DNA from: Clostridium sp. Marseille-P3244
GTDB lineage: Bacteria; Bacillota; Clostridia; Lachnospirales; Lachnospiraceae
DNA: 64,000 bases
Assembly (NCBI RefSeq): GCF_900120155.1
Contig: NZ_LT635549.1
Coordinates: forward strand, 186,001 to 250,000
Direction: 5' to 3'
Shown here: positions 54,386 to 63,532 of the stretch, in pieces
Layout of the letters: every line of letters begins with the position of its first letter
Numbering within the stretch: the first letter of the stretch is position 1
The notes under the pieces: model-generated
Databases searched by the model: none
The model's input: the letters and a program-made list of their open reading frames with translations, nothing else
What the model was told of the DNA's origin: nothing
Program-made: the position numbers and the translations under genes

Positions 54386-55225
54386 CTCTGACTGTTCTAA
54401 TATTTCCCAAAACATCCTATATGGTACCCACTTATCATTTGATGCGATACAGCCCTTCTCGGTAAGTTTTTCAGCAATTTCTTTACCGTTTCCCTTGTCA
54501 AAGTCAAAGGAGACGGCCTTCAGCCCTTCTATTTCCAGAAGAGGAGAATAATCTTCGATATTATTGTCTGTTAATACTAAAAATTGTATTTCCGCTGATC
54601 CTGCCGCCCATATATCTGTAATATCATTTTCTGAAAAATCCGCAAACTGTATTTTGATCCCCTCTATCCCATCTAAATTCTTCAGCTGATTCTGATATAC
54701 ATGTATTCTTTCAAAATCTTCACATTCACTGATAATATCCAGGTCTTCGAGCACTATATCCGAATAGATCCTGACCCATCGCAGTTTTTCTAATTCTGCC
54801 AGCACCGGCTTCAGTTTTTCAGCATACGGAGGATTCTCCACCGCCTGCCGCAGCTGCAAATACTCCTCTCTACCTGCACTGTCACCGCTTTCATATCCTT
54901 CCGTTACACCTAATTGGACATATTCTGCATTAGGAAAATTTAATAAATCTTCATATGTTTTTATCGCGTCCCATTTCAAACGCAATGCCTTTATATAAAT
55001 TCTCTCTACTTCATTTGCTTGTTCTATAGTAATATCCTCATCCCATAAATCAAAACTTTCACTCCAGCTAGTTGCTACCTGTACAATATTTTCTAAATTT
55101 TCATCTTTGAAATGAACATATTTTTTATATTCTCTGTATTGAGGCAAAAAAATAACTATAGCAATTATAAAACTTATTAATAAAAAACTAGCCAAAATAA
55201 TTTTTTTAATGCCCTTCTTCTCCAC
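54380..55225 (-). CDS. Family D membrane-anchored LRR-like protein, copy 2 (probable immunity protein)
   Basis: 281 residues: one helix (about 8-27), KKYVHFKDENLENIVQ, irregular leucine-rich repeats (LEKLRWVRIYSDIVLEDLDI, FADFSENDITDI, IQFLVLTDNNIEDYSPL) and a LTEKGCIASNDKWVPY cap. It starts 29 bases after the effector gene 55255-56868, the standard place for an immunity gene. LRR proteins are uncommon as T7SS immunity proteins, so this pairing is of interest. Paralogue at 43460-44308. Confidence 0.75.
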   Translation of the reverse strand: MEKKGIKKIILASFLLISFIIAIVIFLPQYREYKKYVHFKDENLENIVQVATSWSESFDLWDEDITIEQANEVERIYIKALRLKWDAIKTYEDLLNFPNAEYVQLGVTEGYESGDSAGREEYLQLRQAVENPPYAEKLKPVLAELEKLRWVRIYSDIVLEDLDIISECEDFERIHVYQNQLKNLDGIEGIKIQFADFSENDITDIWAAGSAEIQFLVLTDNNIEDYSPLLEIEGLKAVSFDFDKGNGKEIAEKLTEKGCIASNDKWVPYRMFWEILEQSES

Positions 55226-55254
55226 TATGTTACCTCCTCTACTGCATAAATAGT

Positions 55255-56868
55255 CTATTGTTTTATTTTATCCCTTACTGTCGCAGCTCCATCACCGTCT
55301 CCATTAAACCATTGCCTATATGCTATCCATTCATCTGAATATGTAGTTTTTCCACTCGTAATATCTTCAATAATTTCTTTACTTGACAACTTATTGCCTG
55401 TTTCTTCTTCATATACTTTCAACGCAAAATCTAGCTCTTCAAAATCAAAGGTGATATTATTATATTGAAGACTTCCGTCATGATTGACAGTAACTTGTGC
55501 CCCATACATTAAACATTCCGCTATATTGGCATCATTTAATTTTGCAATAATTTTATCCATATTGCTATTATATATATCAATCTCATTCACTAACGAAGAT
55601 ACCTCATTTTTAAGTTCTTCAATGTCTAAAACTATATTGTATCCTTTTACCACTATTCCAACGCTTCCCGTCGCGCCTTCAAATATTTTATCTATTTTCC
55701 CACTCACGGCACTTCCAAATATTCCCCCTGTAATTTTATCCATCCCATATTTGAAGAATTCTTCATTCTTATCCCTTTTTATTGCATTTACACTTTCTAT
55801 CGTTACTGCCGATAATAAAGTTGACAATTCAGAATGATATGGGAATACTTTTATTTCACATTGTTCCATTCCTTTTTCTGCAGAAGAAATGTCCAATATC
55901 TCTGTATAGCCCTTGTCAAAACTAATTTTATAGTAAGATATTCCATCTCCTTCTGTTATACACTTTTCCAATTTTACATCAATTCCACCGCCGCCGTTGC
56001 CTTCTATAGGCAAACCATGTCCAAAACGGTAAATTCGACTGGCATTTTGGCATATACCAAGAAGGATTCCCTGCTTTGTTAAAGCATCTGTCAAATTTTC
56101 ATCTGCCAGAGCTAAATCTGTATTGCTAAATTCTTTGAAATTTAGTAATACTTCTATTTCTGCATAATACTCTCCTGACAATTTAATAAATACGGGACTA
56201 AGCTCATATATCCAGTTGACATCTAAAAGGCTTGTCCCTTTAACCACTACATTTTCTGGATTATCTAAATATGAATTTTCAATAAACTTCCCCAAATCTT
56301 CGATTTTCATCGAATCTATCATTCTTATTAATGCCAAATACTGTATGTCTGTTACTTTATCTTGATTTTTTTGCATTAAAGCATGAATTTCTTCCCATTT
56401 ATAATCCACTATTTCCCCATCAGCATTCCTGACAATTAATTTTTCAAATTCTATGGCAACTTTCCTAGTTTCTATTCTTTCCGTTACGGCAAGAAATTCA
56501 TCTTTTAACATCTGGGGATCGCCTTGGAGACTGCCAATAATTGCCTCTGGTCGTATTTTTTCTCTGATCATCTTCAGTTTCTCATAATATGCTTCTGCCA
56601 GATCATTTAAAGAAGTAAGCTTTGCCGCATATGCTGCGTCCAGTTCCGCTATCTTGTTCCAGATTTCATCTATTTTTGTTACAGACAGGCTATTATTGGC
56701 CCGAATGGCTGACACTTGATTTTCCAAAGTTGTCCAGTTCTCCCGTACTTCCGTACCCAGAAGATCATCCACATATTCCGCGTTCGACACAGACCAGTCG
56801 ATCTCATATTTCTCTTCCACCAATTCTTTGAGTTGATCTCTCACTCCTGTTGTAAAATCTCTTTTCAT
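55255..56868 (-). CDS. Large candidate T7SS effector
   Basis: 537 residues, no signal peptide. The first about 180 residues are helical (VRENWTTLENQVSAIRANNSL, LDAAYAAKLTSLNDLAEAYYEKL), followed by an alpha/beta middle with a GNGGGGIDV loop, a Gly/Ala-rich amphipathic stretch near residues 390-430 (GGIFGSAVSGKIDKIFEGATGSVG) and a C-terminal end rich in Asp (NGDGDG). The LXG motif itself is not evident, so the class is assigned from context: three small helical genes and EssC upstream, an anchored LRR protein downstream. GAGGGAG precedes the ATG. The biochemical activity is unknown. Confidence 0.6.
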   Translation of the reverse strand: MKRDFTTGVRDQLKELVEEKYEIDWSVSNAEYVDDLLGTEVRENWTTLENQVSAIRANNSLSVTKIDEIWNKIAELDAAYAAKLTSLNDLAEAYYEKLKMIREKIRPEAIIGSLQGDPQMLKDEFLAVTERIETRKVAIEFEKLIVRNADGEIVDYKWEEIHALMQKNQDKVTDIQYLALIRMIDSMKIEDLGKFIENSYLDNPENVVVKGTSLLDVNWIYELSPVFIKLSGEYYAEIEVLLNFKEFSNTDLALADENLTDALTKQGILLGICQNASRIYRFGHGLPIEGNGGGGIDVKLEKCITEGDGISYYKISFDKGYTEILDISSAEKGMEQCEIKVFPYHSELSTLLSAVTIESVNAIKRDKNEEFFKYGMDKITGGIFGSAVSGKIDKIFEGATGSVGIVVKGYNIVLDIEELKNEVSSLVNEIDIYNSNMDKIIAKLNDANIAECLMYGAQVTVNHDGSLQYNNITFDFEELDFALKVYEEETGNKLSSKEIIEDITSGKTTYSDEWIAYRQWFNGDGDGAATVRDKIKQ

Positions 56869-56902
56869 TTTTCTCCCTCTTTAACCTTTCAACTATCCAG
56901 AT

Positions 56903-57172
56903 TCATTTCTGCCATGCGGCGTTTATATTTGCTTCAAACTCTTCCCAGCTGCTTGCAAGGCAGTTCAGAAGAGTACTCGTGTCTGTACCGATCCCTTCGA
57001 TCTCCGTATTGATCTTTACTACATTTTCTTCCAGCTCTGTGATCGCATCTACCGCTGCCCCGGTACTCTCTTCCATTTTTTTCGGGATGTTGGTCTGTAT
57101 TCCGGCAACCACATTTCCCAATGCTCCCGTCACACTTCCGACATTCTCTTTCTGAAAGCTTACATTTCCCAT
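56903..57172 (-). CDS. Small WXG100-like T7SS protein
   Basis: 89 residues, two amphipathic helices with a turn, ending SSWEEFEANINAAWQK; the W in the last turn resembles the C-terminal secretion signals of T7SS helical hairpins, but there is no WxG in the middle. AAGGAGG is eight bases upstream. Gene order (DUF5082-like, small, small, effector) is that of LXG operons, in which the small proteins form a complex with the effector for export. Confidence 0.65.
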   Translation of the reverse strand: MGNVSFQKENVGSVTGALGNVVAGIQTNIPKKMEESTGAAVDAITELEENVVKINTEIEGIGTDTSTLLNCLASSWEEFEANINAAWQK

Positions 57173-57223
57173 TACCGGTCCTCCTTATCAAATATAACTG
57201 ATTTTCACTGCCATACTTTTGAA

Positions 57224-57505
57224 TTAATATAAAAAATCATCTGCCGTATCCACTTCGTTTATAAACTCTTCCACCGCCTGGCTTACTTCATCGTAAATAT
57301 CCGAGAATTGCCCCTTCAGGCTCTCGATCTCCTGTTTCAGCGTTTTAAAATTCTCTGCGACATTTCCTTCTACCGTCAATTCTGTCGTGATCTTCTCAAA
57401 TGCTTCTATCAGAGACTCCACAATTCTTTCCGTCTCCTCGCTTTGTAACCGGATTGCTTCAGCCATCTCCTGAAATTCTTCATCCACTATAATAATCTCA
57501 CTCAT
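57224..57505 (-). CDS. Small helical T7SS partner (DUF5344/Lap1-like)
   Basis: 93 residues from the ATG at 57505, which has AGGAGG seven bases upstream; an in-frame ATG at 57526 overlaps the previous gene and contains that site. Acidic helical hairpin (EEFQEMAEAIRLQSEETERIV, LKQEIESLKGQFSDIYDEV), the size and charge of DUF5344/YwqI-type partners. It starts 13 bases after the DUF5082-like gene. Confidence 0.65.
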   Translation of the reverse strand: MSEIIIVDEEFQEMAEAIRLQSEETERIVESLIEAFEKITTELTVEGNVAENFKTLKQEIESLKGQFSDIYDEVSQAVEEFINEVDTADDFLY

Positions 57506-57518
57506 ACTCCACCCTCCT

Positions 57519-58019
57519 CTAAGCATTGGCTATCATCTGATACAGCGCTGCGATCTGGCCGTCCAGTGAAGCGATCTGGCTCTGCAGCTGCCCGATCCGG
57601 TCTTCTCTGGTCCGGATCGCCTGCGTGATCTTTGAAAAGCCGGATTCCACCTCGCTGATCGCCTGGGTCATCCTTCCGCCGTTTACATCTTCGTTCATTC
57701 CTTCATGGTACTTGTTCGCGGAAAGGCTCACCGGGATAAAATTCTGGATCCCCTGCAGCCTCCTCTGACGGTCTGCGTGCTCCGACTGGAAGCGGCCCCA
57801 GGCCGCCCTCCTGTCGGATTCAAAGTTTCTTAAGCGCTCCACTTCTCTGCGCAGCCTTGCGATCTCGGTATTGAATCCGTCGATCTGTCCGTTCAGCTGC
57901 CCGATCTGGCTGCGGTAACTGTTGATCCTCTGGATCCTTGCGTTTTCCGCCGCGATCCTGGCCGCCTGTGAATTTCTTCCGTATGAATTGTTGCTCCTGT
58001 AATATCTGTTGATTGCCAT
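57519..58019 (-). CDS. DUF5082-like coiled-coil T7SS partner
   Basis: 166 residues: a long first helix rich in Gln/Asn/Arg (RSQIGQLNGQIDGFNTEIARL), a turn with NKYHEGMNEDVNGG, and a second helix (TREDRIGQLQSQIASLDGQIA). This is the two-helix layout of DUF5082/YwqH proteins, which bind LXG domains. It begins four bases after the EssC stop, so essC and this cassette are one operon. Confidence 0.7.
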   Translation of the reverse strand: MAINRYYRSNNSYGRNSQAARIAAENARIQRINSYRSQIGQLNGQIDGFNTEIARLRREVERLRNFESDRRAAWGRFQSEHADRQRRLQGIQNFIPVSLSANKYHEGMNEDVNGGRMTQAISEVESGFSKITQAIRTREDRIGQLQSQIASLDGQIAALYQMIANA

Positions 58020-58023
58020 TTGA

Positions 58024-61000
58024 TCACTCCTCTCTCGCGTATTTCGGCAGACGTAGTCTGCGGTATGTTCCGTTCTTAAACAGCAGTCCGTCTCCGAACT
58101 GCGGCAGTTCTTTCATACTGCTGATCGGGAAGATGGTCGTCACTCCCTGGGAGCTTAAAACAAGCCCGTTAGATGCCTGCTTTACCAGCTTGTTGACTTC
58201 ATCGATCCCTCTCACCTTCGCGGCATGGACGCTGATCACATTGGTGATCCCCAGATTTCCGCACTCTTTCAGCAACGGCGCGACCTTGTTCATCTCCGGC
58301 TTGATAAACTCTATGAAGTCATCCACATCGTCGACCACGACCGTAAAGTATCCCATCTCTTCCACCAGCTTTTTGGGATTGGTGCCCGGCCTGCTTTCCA
58401 TCAGCTCTTCCAGCTTCTGTTTTCTCTTTTCGATCTCTTCTGTAAGATCCTGGATAAATCCGGCTGTCTGCTCCTGTTCCCTGACATAGCATACGCCCTC
58501 CATGGAGGCACAGGCGAACAGTTCCATACTTCTGGAATCAAAGACATAGGTCTTTCCTTTCTTTCTTGCCTGATCCACAAGCACTCGGAGCATGTTGGTC
58601 TTTCCGGTGCCTGTACCGCCGATAATCACAAACGGACTCGCGCTCTTCTCAAAACCTCTTACCTGGACACTGTCCGTATCCAGGCCCACCTGATAGTCTT
58701 CCGCTCCGACAGCTTCGTAGTCCGGAAGCATGGAAGCGTACAGTTCATCCGGAAGCACCGGGATATGGGGCGCTTCTTTGCCCGGATATAACTCCCGGAT
58801 CTCCTGCGTCAGCTTTTTCAGCGATCTGCTGTATTCCACTTCATTCTCGCAGGGCGCCATTGTATAGATCTGAAGTACGTGTACGTCATCCTGCTTGATC
58901 AGAGCGCGCCCCCGGATCTCTGCCTGCTTGTAGGGACTCCTTCCCACTGCCAGGAAGATCTCATTCTCGTCAAAGTTATAACCTGCAATCTTGTTTTTGA
59001 AATTATTGAGGGTGGCCTGGCGGATCGAATTCATCCTTGTGGTGGTCGCCGCTACATAAATTCCAAGCCCCAGCCCGTCTCTTGTAAGTTTGGTGAAGAA
59101 CTCTTCATCCTCGATCCCCATCTCCTTGATCACATCGAAATGGTCGATGGCGATCATAAGGGCTTTTAACGGTGTCTCTGCCAGCTCATTGTATGCCTCC
59201 AGTGAGGAAACCGCATATCTGGCGAACAGTTTTTTTCTCAGTTTCATCTCTGAGGTCATTTTCTTTTTAAATTTCCAGTATCTTTCTTCTTCATCGATGG
59301 AAATATATTCTGCTGTATGAGGAAGCTCTTTCATTGCCATCATTCCGCTGTTTCCATAATCCAGTATGTAGAAATTCAGAAGATCTACATCATTCAGAAT
59401 AGCAAGGCTCATCAGCACCGTAGTCAGAAATACAGATTTTCCATAGCCGCTGGAGGCCACAAACAGAAGATTCCCGTCCTTCGCGAAATTCAGTTCCAGT
59501 TCCTCCTGGCTCTGCGTTTCCGGGATATCCAGTTTTCCAATGCATACCGACAGATTCAGTTTTTCTTCCTCTTCCATATAAATTTCTGCGTCCGCCGGAA
59601 CAGCCTGCGTGTTTTCCTCCGTATACGGACTGATGATCATCTGCTCCAATGACGGCAGCCAGGGCCGTTTCACCTCCACCGGGCTCTCCTGGTCGTACAC
59701 TTCCCGGATATGCTCGATCACCACATCCAGCTGGGTCTTCATGGCCTTCTGCTCTTCCTTCTTGCCGCTTAAGTCCTGATTGATCAGCTCGCCCTGCCCC
59801 AGTTCGTTGACCGAATAGATCCGCTCATCCAGGGTCACATCCTTCTCCTGTTCCCTGATGTAAGCCGCGCCGCTCCACGCGGACTGGAACAGCTCGTAGA
59901 TCTCGTTGTTTCCCACCTGCAGGTAGCCCCGCCCGGGCAGTGTGATGCTGGCCGCGTCCGGTGTTTTCAGGACTTCCTTGCTATCACTCTCATCCTGTAC
60001 CTTCAGACACAGCTTGAACTTGCTGTTGCTCCAGATCTGATCGTCCACCACGCCGGTGGGCTTCTGGGTAGCCAGGATCAGATGCACGCCAAGACTCCGG
60101 CCGATCCGGGCCGCGGATACCAGCTCTTTCATGAATTCCGGCTGTTCTTTCTTCAGCTCCGCGAACTCGTCGCTGATGATGAACAGGTGTGGGATCGGCT
60201 CCTGGGCCTTTCCTTCTTTGAAGAGCTTCATGTAGCCGTTGATATGGTTGACCCCGTGCTCGCTGAACACCCGCTGTCTCCGGGACAGCTCCGCCTTTAC
60301 GGACGCCAGGGCCCGCATGCTCTCGCTTCCGTCCAGGTTGGTGATGGTGCCCAGCAGGTGGGGCAGGTTTTTAAACAGGTTGGCCATGCCGCCGCCCTTG
60401 TAGTCGATGAGCAGAAATCCCACTTCATGGGGATGGAAGTTCACCGCCAGGGACAGGATATAGCTCTGGATCGTCTCGGATTTTCCGGAACCTGTGGTGC
60501 CGGCCACCAGTCCGTGAGGGCCGTGGGCCTTCTCATGCAGGTTCAGGGAGAGGATGTCCGCAGCGGCCCGCATGCCCAGCGGCACGGCCAGCGATTTGTG
60601 GGACTGGCTCTCCCGCCAGCGTTTGGCGATGTTCAGTTCTTCCGGGTGCTGGACCCCGTACATCTCGAAGAAGGTCACGTTCTTCGGGATGTGGCTGGTG
60701 ATCCCCTGCTCGTGCTCCAGCACGCTCAAGTTCCGGGCCATCCACTCGAAGTCGGTGTTTCCTTCCTGATACAGTTCCAGTTTCTGTTTCTTGTATTCTC
60801 TTTCCTCCAGCAGAAGGGTCGCTTCCCTGGAGTTCTCTAACAGCAGCACCGTGCCGATGTACTCCGGCAGGTTGGCCCGCAGATAGCTGGTATAGATGAT
60901 GGAGAAGCCCAGCGCGTCCCCGTCCATCCGCAGGTATTCCATGATGGCATGGTCCATCACAAAGGACGGCTCGTCGATCAGGAACAGGTAATGGGGCATG

Positions 61001-62355
61001 AATCTTGCCTCTTTCTTTCCTTCTTCCAGACGGCTGTGCCGGTCCTTCAGAATCTGGTTCATGCTCCCCAGGATCATGTCCCTTGTCCGCTCGGAGTGGA
61101 TCATTCCCAGCACGTTCAGTGCCTGGATCCTGGCATGGGGAAGCCAGCGCATCCAGGAGAATTCCTCCTCATATTTGGGATCGTATACCGCGATGATCTG
61201 CAGGTCATGGTAGGACTGGAAGAATGCCAGCTGGCTGATCAGCAGCCGGATCTGACGGTGCAGGTTTTCTTTCTCCCCTACCAGTCCCAGATGAGCCTTC
61301 TTTAAGTCGATCACTTTGGGCTTGTCGATCACAGAGAATTTCTGTTTCAGTTCCTGTGCCGCCTCGGCCAGCGGATCCGCCTCCTCGTCCCACTTCTGCT
61401 CCTTGCTGTCGATGCGGAAGGCTGTCCCGCCCCTGCTGTGTCCTACAGTTACCGTAAGGAAATCGTCGTCCGACTGCACCCGCTCGTAAATGCGGCTGTC
61501 ATAAGCGTTGACCTTCCGGCACAGCTCTTCCACAGAAGGATACTGGAACCGATAGACATCCTGTTCGTTTTTGTACGCCTTGGCGATCTCGTTCTGTTTC
61601 CTCCACAAATATTCGGTGTACTGTTTTTCTCTGTTTTTATTTCGCTCTTTCAGTTCTTTATTGTCATTGATGCCTTTTACGATGGAGAAGATCACGGTCA
61701 TGCCTGTGGCTGCCACAGACATCAGCATGTAGATTCCTCTTCCCATCAGGACTCCCACTGCCACGGTCACCGCCGTCATGGCCAGGGGCGGAAGCACCGT
61801 CGCAAGCAGCCCCTTCTTATCCCGTTTTTCTTTTGCTCCCGGCAGTTCCAGCGGGATCTTCTCGGTGGAGATCCTGCGGATCAGACGGGGCGATCTTTTA
61901 TAGACCGGGAACCCGTCAAAAGGCTGATCCATCCGGCGTCTTTCCGGAAGACTGCATGTGTACGCGTCCGCGCTGCCCGCGATCACTGTCTGATCTGTGT
62001 CAAAGATCATCTTCACGTTATGAAGGAACAGCACATCTCCCGGAGTGATCTGCACCTGATCTTCCTCCACTGCCTGCTGGTTCAGATACAGACGGGCCTC
62101 CCCGTTTGGCTCAAGGAGAAGCTCATCTCCCTGAAGGTACAGGCGGGCCGCCGTTCCGTTTACCCGGATCTCCGCCTCGTTCCCGGAAGAGATCCTCAGT
62201 TCTTCCGGCCGGTCAAAGATATGGACTTCATCTCCCAGCAGAAAGACGCTCCTTCCGTCTATCTCCTGCCAGACATTCTCCTTCAGTCCTTCTTCCTGTC
62301 CTGATGCCGGAATCTCTGTATAACCGCCTGTGATTTCTGTCAGTATGTACTTCAT
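58024..62355 (-). CDS. essC: T7SSb motor ATPase EssC (FtsK/SpoIIIE family)
   Basis: 1443 residues. FHA-like N terminus (about 1-130), two adjacent membrane helices (about 185-230), a coiled linker, then three ATPase domains: D1 P-loop GTTGSGKSETIQ near residue 620 with HLFIISDEFAEL, D2 P-loop ASSGYGKSVFL near 970, D3 P-loop GGTGTGKTNML near 1250. It recognises cargo and drives export across the membrane. GGGGGAT lies ahead of the ATG. By eye the D1 coding region (60.0-61.4 kb) is richer in G+C than the D2-D3 region, compatible with a mosaic gene. It is followed immediately by partner and effector genes, as is usual for EssC variants. Confidence 0.95.
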   Translation of the reverse strand: MKYILTEITGGYTEIPASGQEEGLKENVWQEIDGRSVFLLGDEVHIFDRPEELRISSGNEAEIRVNGTAARLYLQGDELLLEPNGEARLYLNQQAVEEDQVQITPGDVLFLHNVKMIFDTDQTVIAGSADAYTCSLPERRRMDQPFDGFPVYKRSPRLIRRISTEKIPLELPGAKEKRDKKGLLATVLPPLAMTAVTVAVGVLMGRGIYMLMSVAATGMTVIFSIVKGINDNKELKERNKNREKQYTEYLWRKQNEIAKAYKNEQDVYRFQYPSVEELCRKVNAYDSRIYERVQSDDDFLTVTVGHSRGGTAFRIDSKEQKWDEEADPLAEAAQELKQKFSVIDKPKVIDLKKAHLGLVGEKENLHRQIRLLISQLAFFQSYHDLQIIAVYDPKYEEEFSWMRWLPHARIQALNVLGMIHSERTRDMILGSMNQILKDRHSRLEEGKKEARFMPHYLFLIDEPSFVMDHAIMEYLRMDGDALGFSIIYTSYLRANLPEYIGTVLLLENSREATLLLEEREYKKQKLELYQEGNTDFEWMARNLSVLEHEQGITSHIPKNVTFFEMYGVQHPEELNIAKRWRESQSHKSLAVPLGMRAAADILSLNLHEKAHGPHGLVAGTTGSGKSETIQSYILSLAVNFHPHEVGFLLIDYKGGGMANLFKNLPHLLGTITNLDGSESMRALASVKAELSRRQRVFSEHGVNHINGYMKLFKEGKAQEPIPHLFIISDEFAELKKEQPEFMKELVSAARIGRSLGVHLILATQKPTGVVDDQIWSNSKFKLCLKVQDESDSKEVLKTPDAASITLPGRGYLQVGNNEIYELFQSAWSGAAYIREQEKDVTLDERIYSVNELGQGELINQDLSGKKEEQKAMKTQLDVVIEHIREVYDQESPVEVKRPWLPSLEQMIISPYTEENTQAVPADAEIYMEEEEKLNLSVCIGKLDIPETQSQEELELNFAKDGNLLFVASSGYGKSVFLTTVLMSLAILNDVDLLNFYILDYGNSGMMAMKELPHTAEYISIDEEERYWKFKKKMTSEMKLRKKLFARYAVSSLEAYNELAETPLKALMIAIDHFDVIKEMGIEDEEFFTKLTRDGLGLGIYVAATTTRMNSIRQATLNNFKNKIAGYNFDENEIFLAVGRSPYKQAEIRGRALIKQDDVHVLQIYTMAPCENEVEYSRSLKKLTQEIRELYPGKEAPHIPVLPDELYASMLPDYEAVGAEDYQVGLDTDSVQVRGFEKSASPFVIIGGTGTGKTNMLRVLVDQARKKGKTYVFDSRSMELFACASMEGVCYVREQEQTAGFIQDLTEEIEKRKQKLEELMESRPGTNPKKLVEEMGYFTVVVDDVDDFIEFIKPEMNKVAPLLKECGNLGITNVISVHAAKVRGIDEVNKLVKQASNGLVLSSQGVTTIFPISSMKELPQFGDGLLFKNGTYRRLRLPKYAREE

Positions 62356-62374
62356 TGTTTTATCCCCCTGTGAT

Positions 62375-62644
62375 TTAAAATATAGTTTTTACGCTCATTC
62401 CCACTGCCTGATCAAAATGTTCATATTCTTCTCCCAGCGACGCGATATTGCCTGCGTCCGCGCACAATGTCTGTTTATACCGGCTCTTGGCCGACTCGAT
62501 CTGTTCATATACCCGTGCCGCCGTTTCCATTGCCGGTATATTTGTCTCATATGACGCTGTCATCGGAGCCGGCGCCAGGCATCCTCCTCTCTGTGTCAGC
62601 ATCTCTGAAATCGAATATGCTTCTGTAATATTACTTTTGATCAT
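62375..62644 (-). CDS. Small T7SS protein (TIGR04197-like)
   Basis: 89 residues: helix, GGCLAPAPMTASYETN loop, then a helix with YEQIESAKSRYKQTL and a final EYEHFDQAVGMSVK. This is the size and plan of TIGR04197/EsxD-like small T7SS substrates. It is 19 bases upstream of essC and overlaps the preceding gene by four bases (ATGA). Confidence 0.65.
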   Translation of the reverse strand: MIKSNITEAYSISEMLTQRGGCLAPAPMTASYETNIPAMETAARVYEQIESAKSRYKQTLCADAGNIASLGEEYEHFDQAVGMSVKTIF

Positions 62645-63003
62645 TCTCTTTCTCCCTCCTCCGTGTACAGATCAGCCAGAATTTTCTGCTGCCGCCTGAT
62701 CTCTTCCTCGGTTTTGTCTCTCTCTTCCTTCCGTAATTCCGATATCTTCTGCAGAAATTCCTTTTCTTCCCGCCGCCTTTCTTCTCCTGTTTCCTCCAGA
62801 TTGAGGAGCATCCCCTGAAAACGCAAGTCCTCCGGAAAAAGATTCCTTAGTCCTCCGTACAGTTCCTCCCGCTGCCCGGACATCCGTCCACATTCAGAAA
62901 CCGTCTCCTCTGACTCCCGATATGCACGCTCAAAAACAGCCTGCCTGTCCTCAAGATCTTCAATCTTACACCTTACGCTATATGTTTTGTCCTGCTCCAT
63001 CAC
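62641..63003 (-). CDS. Coiled-coil T7SS accessory protein
   Basis: 120 residues, very rich in Glu and Arg. A first part (RCKIEDLEDRQAVFERAYRESEE) and a long second helix (RREEKEFLQKISELRKEERDKTEEEIRRQQ). No family recognised with certainty. It overlaps both neighbours by four bases, so it is translated together with them. Likely a soluble partner of the small protein or of an effector. Confidence 0.65.
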   Translation of the reverse strand: MMEQDKTYSVRCKIEDLEDRQAVFERAYRESEETVSECGRMSGQREELYGGLRNLFPEDLRFQGMLLNLEETGEERRREEKEFLQKISELRKEERDKTEEEIRRQQKILADLYTEEGERE

Positions 63004-63509
63004 TGCTCCTCCTCCAGACTGTTAATAAGATGAAAAAATTCCTTCCTCCATTCTTCCTCTCTGTCTGTATGACACTGCAGCATCAGCAGATATCTTTTCT
63101 TCTCCCTGTACAGAAGCGCCAGGAAATTGGTCTTCCTCTCTCCGTCCCCGTCTGTAAAGGAATACGAGGTCATTCCCTCATCGGCCCGGGGATTCCGGAA
63201 CAGGCCGCCCTGTTCAAAGAAGGAAAGCTTCTTTTTCTGCGTCATGCAGATCAGGTACAGCTCTTTGATCACATCCCGCTTCTCTGCATCGGTCCACGTT
63301 CCCGAAAGAATATTTATGTAAACGTTCCGGAGCGGACTGCAGAATGTCTGCTGCGTTTTTATTCCTGTCGTAAGAAACGGGGATTCTCCCGGATCTGTCC
63401 GCCTAAATCCATCCGGAAGCAGAAAATCAAATCCTTCACACTTTATCTTCCGATAGAGCCGCGCTCTGTCCAATTCCCCGTCTTCCTTTTCTTTTATACT
63501 GCTGCCCAT
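63000..63509 (-). CDS. DcrB/PsbP-like fold protein in the T7SS operon
   Basis: 169 residues from the ATG at 63509 (GGGGGAAAGAG upstream); an earlier ATG at 63566 has no ribosome binding site and overlaps the previous gene. The pattern FDFLLPDGFRR...RNVYINILSG...FHLINSLEEE is that of DcrB/PsbP-like single-domain proteins, here without signal peptide or membrane helix. Proteins of this fold occur as chaperone-like partners of T7SS effectors, so a cytoplasmic targeting role is possible but inferred. Confidence 0.6.
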   Translation of the reverse strand: MGSSIKEKEDGELDRARLYRKIKCEGFDFLLPDGFRRTDPGESPFLTTGIKTQQTFCSPLRNVYINILSGTWTDAEKRDVIKELYLICMTQKKKLSFFEQGGLFRNPRADEGMTSYSFTDGDGERKTNFLALLYREKKRYLLMLQCHTDREEEWRKEFFHLINSLEEEQ

Positions 63510-63532
63510 ACTCTCTTTCCCCCGTTTCCTGT

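Noticed and set aside
30876..58019. Prophage or integrative element
   Set aside because: No integrase, terminase, capsid, conjugation or transposase gene, and no flanking direct repeat or tRNA was found. Gene content fits a T7SS toxin island.
60082..60840. Long plus-strand reading frame (about 250 codons) opposite essC
   Set aside because: It is antisense to the highly conserved D1 ATPase region, has no ribosome binding site of note and codes for low-complexity residues. The G+C-rich codons of essC explain the openness.
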